42,890 bases of DNA from a virus. The stretch is taken from positions 1 to 42,890 of IMG/VR virus record IMGVR_UViG_3300028883_000017. One strand, written 5' to 3'. The translations under genes and the position numbers were made by a program. Below the pieces are notes generated by a model. It was not told the origin of the DNA. It saw only the letters and a program-made list of their open reading frames with translations, and did no database searches. Positions 8,134-15,485 of this stretch are shown one piece after another; the first letter of the stretch is position 1, and each line of letters begins with the position of its first letter.

Positions 8134-8466
8134 CTACCCCTCCCCCGTCCAGGAGACGTCGATGTACAGGTTCGTGGCCGTCAGCGCCGCGCCCTTGATC
8201 TGGATCGCGTCCACTTCCTCGAGGAAGCTGTAGAAGCCCTCCGCAGCGATCCCCGCCTGGAGCGGCTGCCAGTCCTCGACGCCATCACCGTCGCACTCGT
8301 TCGGGTAGATCGAGCCGTTGATGGTGATCGAGCCGGCGCCCAGGGCGCCCGTGAAGTGGATCTGCAGCGTGAATGGAGACTTGATCCCGGTCAGTTCGGC
8401 CAGCACGGCGTTCGACGCGTTCGGGTTGAACGGACCCAGCCGCTCCTTGAATCGGTGTGCGCCCAT
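8134..8466 (-). CDS. Small beta-rich virion protein, unknown
   Basis: 110 residues from ATG 8466, eight bases after the preceding TAG, with no strong Shine-Dalgarno site, so translation is probably coupled. The sequence is beta-rich with a central acidic loop (PNECDGDGVEDWQ) that could bind a divalent ion. It ends NLYIDVSWTGEG. Together with the following-upstream 110-residue gene it makes a pair of similarly sized small beta proteins whose C-termini both hold a short strand after a T/N-rich segment (TATNLYIDVSW and LTVNAVYLSRM). They may be related subunits of a tail or head-decoration structure; this is inference. Confidence 0.7.
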   Translation of the reverse strand: MGAHRFKERLGPFNPNASNAVLAELTGIKSPFTLQIHFTGALGAGSITINGSIYPNECDGDGVEDWQPLQAGIAAEGFYSFLEEVDAIQIKGAALTATNLYIDVSWTGEG

Positions 8467-8474
8467 GGCGGCGC

Positions 8475-8807
8475 CTACATCCGGCTCAAGTAGACGGCGT
8501 TGACGGTCAGGCTGTCGATCGAGGTGACGTCGGTCACGTCGACGCGCACCCAGATCATCTTGCCCAGGAGCCAGAACTCCTCGGTCGTGGCCTCGGTGGC
8601 CTCGACGACCGTGTGCCAGTTCACACCGTCGGCGCTGACCTCGATCTTCACATCGTAGTCCAGCTGGCCCTCGGCCAGGTTGGCCTCGATGCCGATCGAG
8701 TCCCAGCCCTGCACCATGAACAGCGGGTCACCCGTGATGACCTCCGAGCAGTCCAGGATCTGGACGACGTGTTTGGAGACTGGCAGTCCGACTTCGTTGG
8801 AATCCAT
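8475..8807 (-). CDS. Small beta-rich virion protein, unknown
   Basis: 110 residues using ATG 8807, with AGGAGG ten bases upstream; the frame is open 18 codons further but without a ribosome binding site. The composition is beta-rich and acidic (VKIEVSADGVNWHTVVEATEA). The phrase SADGVNWHTV is the type seen in discoidin/F5-8-like and other phage carbohydrate-binding domains. The gene is the first after a strong hairpin at 8835-8886 that separates the head genes from the tail genes, so it begins a new expression segment of the same leftward transcript. Confidence 0.75.
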   Translation of the reverse strand: MDSNEVGLPVSKHVVQILDCSEVITGDPLFMVQGWDSIGIEANLAEGQLDYDVKIEVSADGVNWHTVVEATEATTEEFWLLGKMIWVRVDVTDVTSIDSLTVNAVYLSRM

Positions 8808-8834
8808 GGGACGCTGTCCTCCTGCGTGTGGAAT

Positions 8835-8886
8835 GGGGCGCTCACCGTGCCTAGCACGCACGCATCGGTTTCTCGGTGAGCGCCCC
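8835..8886 (-). promoter_or_regulatory. Strong 13-bp hairpin between head and tail gene blocks
   Basis: GGGGCGCTCACCG (8835-8847) is the perfect reverse complement of CGGTGAGCGCCCC (8874-8886), with a 26-base loop. It fills most of the 117-base gap between the 299-residue protein (stop at 8925) and the next start at 8807. No U tract follows on the leftward transcript, so a simple intrinsic terminator is unlikely. A pause site, an RNase III processing site or an attenuator that lowers tail-gene expression relative to capsid are possible roles. Confidence 0.7.
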
Positions 8887-8924
8887 GACCCTACTTGGGT
8901 TATGTCAAAAGACGGCGCGAACGA

Positions 8925-9824
8925 CTACTCGCCTACTGGCGTCCCGTCCGGCATGACCCGCGTGCCACCGCCAGGGGTGGCGACGAGCGAGTCGGCCAGG
9001 CGGCGGCGGCCCCGCGGCTTGATCATGGACATGAAGCGCTTCGTCATTCGCTCGCGCTTCGCCTCCAGATCCGCGTCGGTCACCTGCATCGCCACGATCG
9101 AGAAGCGCGGCACCGGCCGCACGCGATAGCGCTTGGCCGGCGTCAGGTCGGGGAAGTCCGACCACTCCGCGTTGTTCTGCGGGATCACTTCTTCCTGGAG
9201 ATGCTCGTAGACCGCCCGCTGGAGCGTCGAGGCCACACCGGCCGGCACGGGGATCGTCACCTCCCTGGGCAGGTAGAAGATGCGGCCCATGTAGCGAACC
9301 GGAACCGGCTCGTTGTCCATGTGCCGCGGATCCTCCTTGTTGCCCAGGGCGATCTTGATCTCGTACCACGCGCACTTCTTCAGCGACGCGTGCAGTGCCG
9401 GCTGCTGGGCCTTCTGCCCGCCGGCCGCCGCCGCCGCGGGGCGGCTGAAGCCGCCGCCACCGCTGATGTTGTCCATGCCGGTCAGGGGCCGCGGCACCTT
9501 CTGGTGCTGCAGCTGGACCAGCATGTTCACCATGCTCCGCAGGTCGGCGACGGTGCGCTGAAGCTCCGCGACGTCCTGGGGGCCGGCGTCGGCCAGTGCC
9601 TCCTCGTCGATGCCCTTGCCCTGGGCCATGACCACGCCCAACTCCTCGCTGCCGTCCACCGCGATGGGCGGTTCGGCGGCCGGCGTCGGCGCGGCCTCGG
9701 CCGGCGGGTCCAGGGGCACCGCAGGCTCCGGCGGATCGGCAGGCAGGGCGTCTTCCGGCGTCACCACCGGCTTGCGCCCGACCTTCTTCGCCGTCGTCTT
9801 CTTCGCCGTCTTCTTATTGCTCAC
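8925..9824 (-). CDS. Minor head or tail structural protein, lysine-rich N-terminus
   Basis: 299 residues, GTG start at 9824 with GAGGT six bases upstream. Residues 1-20 are strongly basic and histone-tail-like (SNKKTAKKTTAKKVGRKP). Residues 20-70 are acidic and proline/alanine-rich. A leucine-spaced helix follows (LQRTVADLRSMVNMLVQLQ). The folded part starts near residue 125 (KKCAWYEIKIALGNKEDPRH) and runs to the C-terminus. The basic tail could touch packaged DNA. No named family was recognised; the location two genes after the capsid gene supports a virion role. Confidence 0.75.
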   Translation of the reverse strand: MSNKKTAKKTTAKKVGRKPVVTPEDALPADPPEPAVPLDPPAEAAPTPAAEPPIAVDGSEELGVVMAQGKGIDEEALADAGPQDVAELQRTVADLRSMVNMLVQLQHQKVPRPLTGMDNISGGGGFSRPAAAAAGGQKAQQPALHASLKKCAWYEIKIALGNKEDPRHMDNEPVPVRYMGRIFYLPREVTIPVPAGVASTLQRAVYEHLQEEVIPQNNAEWSDFPDLTPAKRYRVRPVPRFSIVAMQVTDADLEAKRERMTKRFMSMIKPRGRRRLADSLVATPGGGTRVMPDGTPVGE

Positions 9825-9881
9825 CTGTTCACCTCGTTCGTTTTCGCTCGCCAGCGGGTTGGCGGCTACCCGTCATCAGGA

Positions 9882-10319
9882 TCAGGGATCCTCGTCGGGG
9901 TAGTCCGCGTTGGCGCCCACCTTCACGGGCACGTCGCGCAGCACCAGGCACTTGAGCTGGTCGTTCACCGCGTTCAGGTTGCCGTCCGTGCCGATTGTGA
10001 AACCGGGCGCGGACCACGAACCCTCGGGCAGCGCGGCCGCCGTGTCGAAGTCGATCACGGGGTTGGTCGCCGCGAAGACCTGCTCACCGCCCGCGTAGGT
10101 GCTGAGGGCATCGGCCGCGGTGATCGTCACGGTGACACCCGTGCGGATCTCGAAGGCCGTGTCCTGGGGCATCCCCGCGAACCAGATGTGCAGACTGACG
10201 TCCGTGTAGTTGACCACGAAGATGGCGCACGGCTCGAAGCCGCACGACACCTTGATCAGAGCGCCCGTGCCCACGATGTGGGTGTGATTCGCGAGGAAGC
10301 TGGAAATCAGGCTACCCAT
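9882..10319 (-). CDS. Putative capsid decoration or head-associated protein
   Basis: 145 residues from ATG 10319, behind a strong TAGGAGGTG site, and only 12 bases after the capsid stop, so it is likely made in large amounts. The sequence is beta-rich (GALIKVSCGFEPCAIFVVNY, GVTVTITAADALSTYAGG) with an acidic end PDEDP. Small beta proteins encoded directly downstream of the capsid gene are often decoration proteins. That role is inferred from position and expression signals only. Confidence 0.7.
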   Translation of the reverse strand: MGSLISSFLANHTHIVGTGALIKVSCGFEPCAIFVVNYTDVSLHIWFAGMPQDTAFEIRTGVTVTITAADALSTYAGGEQVFAATNPVIDFDTAAALPEGSWSAPGFTIGTDGNLNAVNDQLKCLVLRDVPVKVGANADYPDEDP

Positions 10320-10331
10320 GTCTCACACCTC

Positions 10332-11351
10332 CTACGCCGACACCGCGACTTCGAGCCGCAGGATGCCCAGATCGTCGAGGATCTTCGCTCCCTGCGGGGC
10401 CTTCCAGGCCACCGAGCCGCGCTGGTTGAGCGGATCGGCCGAACCGGCCGAACCGAGTGGATGGATGATCAGCTCGAACGGCGCGTCCTCGCCCCCGAGC
10501 CGCACGGCGCCGTAGGCGTCCTGCGACACGATGAGCCCGTAGTGGACGTTGCAGTTCGTGCCGGTCGCGTCTGTCTCGATGCCGGCGGGGAGCGCGGCGC
10601 CCGCGCCCTCGTCGACGTACCCCTGGCCCGTGAGGAAGAGCCGCAGGTTCTTGTAGACGCCCTGCTCGCTCGCGTGGAGCCTCTGGTCCGTGGGGTACTC
10701 CGACTGGTCCTTGTAGCCGACGATGCGCTGTTCCATGTCGAACAGGATCTCCGCGTCGACGATCATCGGCCACGAATCCCGCACCGGGTGGGTGCCTTCC
10801 TTGGCCGAGGCGCGGATGCTCCGCTTCCAGGGCCGGAAGTGGTTCTGACGCATCTCGCGGATGGCACGGTCCAGGGCCGTGTTCGACACGCGGCCGGCGA
10901 CGTTGGCCGTCGCGGCCCCCTCGGTCCCGCTGTCGTCCGCGATGTACATCACGTTGGTGCCCGCGATGATGGCGTTGCGGATCACCTTGTCGAGGATCTT
11001 GCCGGCCTGGTCGCCCAGAACCCGCTGGCTGATCTTCATGATCGGATCGCTCGTCTCGTACTTCACCTTGTCGGAGTGCAGCACGAAGTCGCCGTACCAC
11101 TGGACGACCATCAGCACGTCGCTCTTGCGGAGCGTCTGGCCGGGCGGCGTGATCGCCTCGGCGATCGTGCGCTCGGTGCTGTCCAGGTCGAGGATGCGGC
11201 GCCACTTGACGGTGTCGCCGGCTCCGGTGGTGAAGTCCGTCTTCTGAGCGAACAGGTAGAAGATCAACCACGGCTGGGTCTGATACAGGACGCGCCGAAT
11301 GTATCGACGCCCGATTGCGTCGGGAATGTCGGCGGTTCCGGTGACCAGCAT
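10332..11351 (-). CDS. Major capsid protein, N4-gp56-type HK97 fold
   Basis: 339 residues from ATG 11351 with a near-ideal GAAGGAGGTG ribosome binding site, as expected for the most abundant virion protein. The N-terminal part has the pattern of the N4-gp56 capsid family: an early tyrosine/leucine helix (FYLFAQKTDFTTGAGDTVKW), RRILDLDSTERTIAEAITPP, then VQWYGDFVLHSDKVKYETSD. The central helix EQRIVGYKDQSEYP and the C-terminal strands (GAVRLGGEDAPFELIIHPLG) complete the fold. The upstream neighbour is the scaffold and the downstream one a putative decoration protein. Confidence in the capsid role is high; the subfamily is from remembered sequence pattern. Confidence 0.9.
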   Translation of the reverse strand: MLVTGTADIPDAIGRRYIRRVLYQTQPWLIFYLFAQKTDFTTGAGDTVKWRRILDLDSTERTIAEAITPPGQTLRKSDVLMVVQWYGDFVLHSDKVKYETSDPIMKISQRVLGDQAGKILDKVIRNAIIAGTNVMYIADDSGTEGAATANVAGRVSNTALDRAIREMRQNHFRPWKRSIRASAKEGTHPVRDSWPMIVDAEILFDMEQRIVGYKDQSEYPTDQRLHASEQGVYKNLRLFLTGQGYVDEGAGAALPAGIETDATGTNCNVHYGLIVSQDAYGAVRLGGEDAPFELIIHPLGSAGSADPLNQRGSVAWKAPQGAKILDDLGILRLEVAVSA

Positions 11352-11390
11352 GGTTCACCTCCTTCGAGGTTGTTATCGTTCGTCGCGCCG

Positions 11391-12368
11391 CTAGATCAGG
11401 AAGGCCTCGTTGCCGCCCTCTCTCTCCTCCAGCTGCGCGTATTCTTCGTCGGTCATGGTCATGGGATCCTTGCCCTTCGGCTTGGCCGCCTGGCGGCCAC
11501 CACCGCGGCGTACGCCACCGGACCCGAGGGTCGAGGCGCGTGCCTTGGCGATGGCGCCCAGGGTGGCCTTCAGCTTCACGGCGTCCGTCAGATCGCCGCG
11601 GCCCAGCAGGACGTTGTTCGTCAGCACCGTCAGCAGCAACTCGGGGTTGGCCACCTCGCCCTTGATGCCGATGCCCGCCATGAGCTTCTGCACCATGTTG
11701 TGGGTGTCCTCGCTCCAGTAGTCGCCGTAGCGCTTCTGCATGCCCTCCGTGGCCGATGCCAGGTCGGAACGCTGGATCACCTTGCCCATGCTCTCCAGGG
11801 CTTTCTCGAACCGGCCCGCGAGCGGGCCAATGAGCGCTCGAGCGCGAGTGGTAGCGATCTGATCCATGAGCGGACCGAGTACCTTGGCGTCCTCGAGGAG
11901 GGCCTCCTTGTCGCTGCCCGGCGGCAACTTCAGCTTGGAGAAGTCGATCTCGGGCAGATCCGTGTCGGCGAGCAGGTCGTCGAGCATCTGGCGCTGGTCG
12001 CCGGCCTGCTTGCGGCTTGTGCCCAGCTCGGCCAGCACCTCCTCCAGGCGCTCGCGCAACTCGCCACGGGTGACCGGCTCATTCCCCTCGCCCTTCTTGC
12101 CCTCGTCCTTCGGCGTCAGGCCCATCGCGCCACGCAGGAGGTCCATGCCCAGCGACGCGCCGAACTCGTCGTCGGCCGCCGCGCCGTCCCCCTGCGCCTC
12201 GCCGCCGTCGCCGGCGTCCTGGGGGGGCGCATCGTCCGCAGGCTTCTCGTTGCCCGCACCGCTGCCGCCACCGCCACCGCCGTCGCCGACCGGCGCATCC
12301 TCGGCGTCGGGATCCGTGAAGAAGTCTTCGTCTCCACCGATCCAGAGTCCTGTCAGCTCATCGATCAT
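11391..12368 (-). CDS. Scaffolding protein
   Basis: 325 residues from ATG 12368. The composition is that of a scaffold: acidic and disordered N-terminus with a run of glycines (residues 28-38), few hydrophobics, a long helical/coiled-coil region with regular leucines (ELRERLEEVLAELGTSRKQ; LLADTDLPEIDFSKLKLPPG), and a basic patch near the C-terminus (GGVRRGGGRQAAKPKGK) that could contact capsid. It lies between portal and capsid genes, exactly where T7 gp9 and similar scaffolds lie. No protease motif is visible. Confidence 0.8.
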   Translation of the reverse strand: MIDELTGLWIGGDEDFFTDPDAEDAPVGDGGGGGGSGAGNEKPADDAPPQDAGDGGEAQGDGAAADDEFGASLGMDLLRGAMGLTPKDEGKKGEGNEPVTRGELRERLEEVLAELGTSRKQAGDQRQMLDDLLADTDLPEIDFSKLKLPPGSDKEALLEDAKVLGPLMDQIATTRARALIGPLAGRFEKALESMGKVIQRSDLASATEGMQKRYGDYWSEDTHNMVQKLMAGIGIKGEVANPELLLTVLTNNVLLGRGDLTDAVKLKATLGAIAKARASTLGSGGVRRGGGRQAAKPKGKDPMTMTDEEYAQLEEREGGNEAFLI

Positions 12369-12411
12369 CTCTCACCGCTCCCGGTTTACGCTCCGCAGCG
12401 TTGGTGTGCGC

Positions 12412-12729
12412 TCAGTCCACGGACCCGCCGTGCGAGTCTCCGTCACGGGCCTCGGCCTCTCGGGCTGCGAGGCGGTCGGCGTCCTTCACCATGCGATCGA
12501 TCCTCTGGAGGATCTCCTGCCAGAACGCCCGCTTCACGTCGGCCGCCGCGGTGGCGGCCAGGTAGTTGGGATGCTGCAGGCTCACGGGCGGCGCGGCTGC
12601 GAACTGCGCCTCGATGTCAGCGGCGAGTGTTCGCCAGGCTGACGATGCCTGCAGCTCCCTGTAGGCGGCCCCCAGCCGCCGCGTTTCCTGCTGTGCCTCT
12701 CGCTGCGCCTTCCGCGCTTCGTCTGGCAT
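12412..12729 (-). CDS. Small helical protein between portal and scaffold
   Basis: 105 residues from ATG 12729 behind GAGGGAGATCG; the first 113 bases overlap the portal C-terminus in another frame. It is highly helical and charged (DEARKAQREAQQETRRLGA; RAFWQEILQRIDRMVKDAD), with no cysteine or membrane segment. Small helical proteins at this position occur in other podovirus-like genomes, but I recognise no family. The ribosome binding site and the otherwise empty 12,412-12,616 interval support a real gene. Confidence 0.65.
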   Translation of the reverse strand: MPDEARKAQREAQQETRRLGAAYRELQASSAWRTLAADIEAQFAAAPPVSLQHPNYLAATAAADVKRAFWQEILQRIDRMVKDADRLAAREAEARDGDSHGGSVD

Positions 12730-14554
12730 CGATCTCCCTCATCATCTCGGCCGCCGGCGAGTCGAGGTACAGGTCGTCCTCGTGCTGGCCGAGCGTCCAC
12801 TTCATGGCCAGCTGCAGCAGCTTCCCGTAGTTCACCTTGGCCTGGACCTCGGGCGGCGCCACCGCAACGATCTCCAGCATGACGCGCAGGCTCGAGATCT
12901 GCTCGTGCATCTGCCGGGCGAGGTCGGCGCCCTGGGCCTTGATCACGAAGCGCCGCCGGAAGGCCTCGGGCTCGACGCCCACCCACTTGCGCTCGCTCGC
13001 GCTCTCGCCGCGCACCGAGCGGTGGACGACCCGCTCCGGCGGGTTCTCGGCCATGATGGCCACCATGTCCTCGAGCGTCGGCTCGAAGGCCTCGACGTCG
13101 TTGTGGCGGGCCTGGTTGCGGAACCTCGTGTCCACCCGGCTGACGATCTGCGCGATCTCCGTCGCGCTCTTGCGGTAGCTCTCGGTGGTCAGGTTCTCGG
13201 GCGCCCCCGTGGCCTCCTGGTAGTACTGGCGCCACATGGGGATCATCTCGACCAGGCTGAAGAGCCGCACGTCGGCCGGGATGGGATTGATGGTGTCGTG
13301 GTCGCGCACGCCGATCCATGGCGACGCGCCCATCTCCACCTCGTCGGGATCGAAGAAGGGATCGCCGACCTTGTAGGTGTAGAGGCCGCGCAGCATGCGC
13401 TTGACCAGCTCGTTGAAGTTGTTGGCGTTCGCATTCAACATCGAGGAGATCGGCAGCGCCTTCTCCAGGGCGCCGACACCCATGGGCATGTTGGGATCGG
13501 ACCGCTGCGCGTAGGTCATGAACTGCAGGGGCAGCCGGCCGCTCGGCCGTGTGTTCGGCTCGAAGCGGATCAGGGTCTTGCGATTGGCGACGGCGACGAT
13601 CCAGTTCTCGAAGACGTAGGTGTCGCCGTCGATCTCGCAGGGGAAGTCTCCCTGGAACTCGAGGATGTCGACGGTGGCGTCGGGCCGCGTGGCCCGCGGC
13701 TCATCGACGCCCAGGGCCCGCCAGAGCGCTTCCTTGTCGCCCTGGCCATCGTTCTCCGACTCCTGGGGCTTCACCTTGTCGAGGTTCTCGTAGACGCGGT
13801 AGCCGCCAGGATAGACGCCGCCCAGGCGCTGCAGTTCGGCGAGGGTCATCTTCCGCTTGCGGATGCGGTAGATGTGCTGGGGCTGCTGGGAGGGCTGGGG
13901 ATGAGGCTCGAGCCAGACGTCGAGGGCATTCTCGATCGCGAGTCGGAAGCCCTGATAGGTCGGCCTCTCGTCGCGCATCTCCTGGAGGCCGGCCAACTCC
14001 TTCCGCAGCGACCGATGCATGCCCAGCGCGTCGGCGACCTTCGTCACCAGGCTGCCGTCGCGCTGCACGCGCCGGACGAAGCGACGGTACTCGTCGGCCC
14101 AGTAGATCTCGAAGGGGGAGTAGCCGACCAGAGCGTTCTGCATGATGAGCGGCCGCAGCCGCTCGATGAAGTGCATCTGATCCAGGCGGAAGATCAGTTC
14201 GGCGCTGATCTGATCAGCGAAGCGCGAGTCGCGCTCGTCTTCCTCGAGGACGTTGAACCAGTTCTCCGTCGGGCAGGCTAGGCGCATCTGCTCGGCCGTG
14301 ATCAGGTTCGCCGCGTGCCAGCCGTCGGGCATCCGCCGGGCGCTGGTGCCCTCGGGGATGTTGACGCCCTCGCCCCACACCACCTCGTACTCGTTCAGGC
14401 TGTCCTTGATGCGGGCGTCCAGCTCGGTGCGAGCGTTGCGGGCAGGCTCGAACAGATGCTCGACGAGCGTGGCCGCCACCAGGTGGCCGAGGCGCTCGTC
14501 GTCCTTGAATCGCTTGGGAATGATCACCCGGTTGTCTCTCCCACCCCGTGGCAT
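12617..14554 (-). CDS. Portal (head-to-tail connector) protein
   Basis: 645 residues from ATG 14554. The frame is open back to a TTG at 14593, and a GTG at about 14527 follows GGGAGA, so the start is uncertain; neither upstream choice has a good Shine-Dalgarno site. Portal features: residues 1-60 with a helical clamp region, YSPFEIYWADEYRRFVRRV, a long central part, RSDPNMPMGVGALEKALPISSML, and the stem/wing segment with VEMIPMWRQYYQEATGAPENL and SATEIAQIVSRVDTRFRNQA, typical of T7-like portals. It forms the dodecameric ring through which DNA enters and leaves. It is the first gene of the leftward virion operon. Confidence 0.88.
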   Translation of the reverse strand: MPRGGRDNRVIIPKRFKDDERLGHLVAATLVEHLFEPARNARTELDARIKDSLNEYEVVWGEGVNIPEGTSARRMPDGWHAANLITAEQMRLACPTENWFNVLEEDERDSRFADQISAELIFRLDQMHFIERLRPLIMQNALVGYSPFEIYWADEYRRFVRRVQRDGSLVTKVADALGMHRSLRKELAGLQEMRDERPTYQGFRLAIENALDVWLEPHPQPSQQPQHIYRIRKRKMTLAELQRLGGVYPGGYRVYENLDKVKPQESENDGQGDKEALWRALGVDEPRATRPDATVDILEFQGDFPCEIDGDTYVFENWIVAVANRKTLIRFEPNTRPSGRLPLQFMTYAQRSDPNMPMGVGALEKALPISSMLNANANNFNELVKRMLRGLYTYKVGDPFFDPDEVEMGASPWIGVRDHDTINPIPADVRLFSLVEMIPMWRQYYQEATGAPENLTTESYRKSATEIAQIVSRVDTRFRNQARHNDVEAFEPTLEDMVAIMAENPPERVVHRSVRGESASERKWVGVEPEAFRRRFVIKAQGADLARQMHEQISSLRVMLEIVAVAPPEVQAKVNYGKLLQLAMKWTLGQHEDDLYLDSPAAEMMREIDARRSAEGAARGTAGNAAAGGRLQGAAGIVSLANTRR

Positions 14555-14640
14555 CAGGAAGAGGCCGGGCCGCCGTGGCGGTGGAACCAGCAACGGGGCG
14601 CCAGGACGACCCGACCGTTGGGAACCCTCATGCCACCGAA

Positions 14641-14670
14641 ATCATGAGCCGGATTCGGCCCGTGTGTCAA
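14641..14670 (-). promoter_or_regulatory. Candidate leftward sigma70-type promoter for the virion block
   Basis: On the minus strand TTGACA (complement of 14,665-14,670) is followed after 18 bases by CATGAT (complement of 14,641-14,646), which matches four of six -10 bases. The predicted start near 14,634 would give a leader of about 80 bases before the portal gene. The -35 is perfect and the -10 is weak, which would suit activation by another factor. Confidence 0.4.
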
Positions 14671-14761
14671 GGGGCGATGGAGGTCGCAGGCACCCCCGTT
14701 CTCCTTGATACGATACGGTTTGCACATCTTGCACGAATAGCACGGTCGCGCCCCTCTGGCT

Positions 14762-14794
14762 TAGATCATAGATCATAGATCCTATATCATATAT
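14762..14794. repeat. AT-rich patch with TAGATCA tandem repeats
   Basis: TAGATCA occurs at 14,762-14,768 and 14,769-14,775, followed by TAGATC at 14,776-14,781 and then CTATATCATATAT. In a genome of about two thirds GC, this 33-base AT-rich patch stands out as an unwinding or regulatory element. A GC-rich hairpin follows directly. Confidence 0.75.
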
Positions 14795-14882
14795 GCCTCG
14801 CGGCCCCCTCCGGGGGGCCTACCCGAAACGTGGTGTTTGTGATGTCATGAGATTCATCAGAAGAGGGGGAGAAACAGGAAGA

Positions 14883-14942
14883 GTGTCGACACCCGTGGGC
14901 GCACTAGTGCCGACAGCCGTGTCGACACCCGTGTCAACTCAC
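14883..14942. repeat. Five contiguous 12-bp iteron-like units
   Basis: Units start every 12 bases with GTG: GTGTCGACACCC (14,883), GTGGGCGCACTA (14,895), GTGCCGACAGCC (14,907), GTGTCGACACCC (14,919) and GTGTCAACTCAC (14,931). Units 1 and 4 are identical and contain the palindrome GTGTCGACAC. The array ends 23 bases before the -35 of the rightward promoter. Such arrays bind initiators or repressors; a regular 12-base step puts sites slightly more than one helical turn apart. Confidence 0.7.
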
Positions 14943-14965
14943 TGGTATCGTTACAGATACTCCAC

Positions 14966-14994
14966 TTGACACAGACAGCACAGAGGGCTACAAT
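14966..14994 (+). promoter_or_regulatory. Rightward sigma70-type early promoter
   Basis: TTGACA (14,966-14,971), a 17-base spacer and TACAAT (14,989-14,994) form a near-consensus sigma70 promoter. Transcription should start near 15,001, giving a leader of about 38 bases with GAAGGGAG before the ATG at 15,039. An inverted repeat GTATC...GATAC (14,945-14,960) and the iteron array lie just upstream, so strength is probably modulated. Confidence 0.8.
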
Positions 14995-15038
14995 AGCACA
15001 TGGATTCGGAACCAACTCAGACCCGAAGGGAGTCACTC

Positions 15039-15485
15039 ATGCAGTTCAAGACCATGGGCCGCGACGAGGCCATCAAGATCCGCGAGATCATCAGCGGGAA
15101 CCTGCACAGGCTGGAGGCCGACCTGGCCGCCGCTGGCCTCGACGGCTTCAAGCTGGAGGCCGGGATGATCACCTACGGCGGCGACACCTTCAACCTCAAG
15201 ATCAAGGGCGGGCGCACCAACCCCGACACGGGCGTGGTCGCCTGCGAGGAGAGCGAGAACTGGCAGATATACCACCACCGCTACGGCCTGCCTGCCGATG
15301 CCGTGGGCAAGACCTTCCAGAACTCCTCGGGCCAGACCTTCACGCTCATCGGCTGCCGTCCGCGCAGCCACAAGTACCCCATCCTGTGCCGGCGCGAAGA
15401 CGGCAGACTCGTGAAGTTCCAGGCCAGCGCCGTCCGGCGCATGATGGTCGCCAGCGGCACCCTGACCGAGGAGGTGTCGGCGTGA
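15039..15485 (+). CDS. Early small phage protein, unknown
   Basis: 148 residues. I choose ATG 15,039 with AAGGGAG upstream over the ATG at 15,000, which would lie at the predicted transcription start. The N-terminal helix is followed by a beta-rich part (KLEAGMITYGGDTFNLKIKG). The last 55 residues (VGKTFQNSSGQTFTLIGCRP, then HKYPILCRREDGRLVKFQ) form a small beta module that recurs in phage early proteins, where an 'F...G..ftiiG..pR..kyPi' pattern is common. Function unknown. It is the first gene of the rightward block, hence probably made at once after infection, as host-takeover proteins are. It ends EVSA, as does the next protein. Confidence 0.75.
   Translation: MQFKTMGRDEAIKIREIISGNLHRLEADLAAAGLDGFKLEAGMITYGGDTFNLKIKGGRTNPDTGVVACEESENWQIYHHRYGLPADAVGKTFQNSSGQTFTLIGCRPRSHKYPILCRREDGRLVKFQASAVRRMMVASGTLTEEVSA
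15469..15485 (+). repeat. Repeated gene junction, copy 1
   Basis: AGGAGGTGTCGGCGTGA encodes the ribosome binding site, the last codons (EVSA) and stop of one gene, and the overlapping GTG start of the next. An identical 17-base copy lies at 15,915-15,931 at the following gene junction. Confidence 0.85.

Larger units (their letters stand above)
14555..15038. other. Divergent control region between the two transcription blocks
   Basis: About 480 bases without a convincing gene. From left to right it holds the candidate leftward promoter (14,641-14,670), TAGATCA tandem repeats in an AT-rich patch (14,762-14,794), a hairpin GGCCCCC/GGGGGCC (14,802-14,819), a short inverted repeat TGATG...CATCA (14,840-14,859), a five-unit 12-bp iteron-like array (14,883-14,942), an inverted repeat GTATC/GATAC (14,945-14,960) and the rightward promoter (14,966-14,994). 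This is the only long non-coding stretch and so the best candidate for the main switch and possibly the replication origin. Confidence 0.8.

Noticed and set aside
8895-12830. 1311-codon plus-strand open frame opposite the head genes
   Set aside because: It runs antisense through capsid, scaffold and other clear genes, has low-complexity composition and no ribosome binding site.
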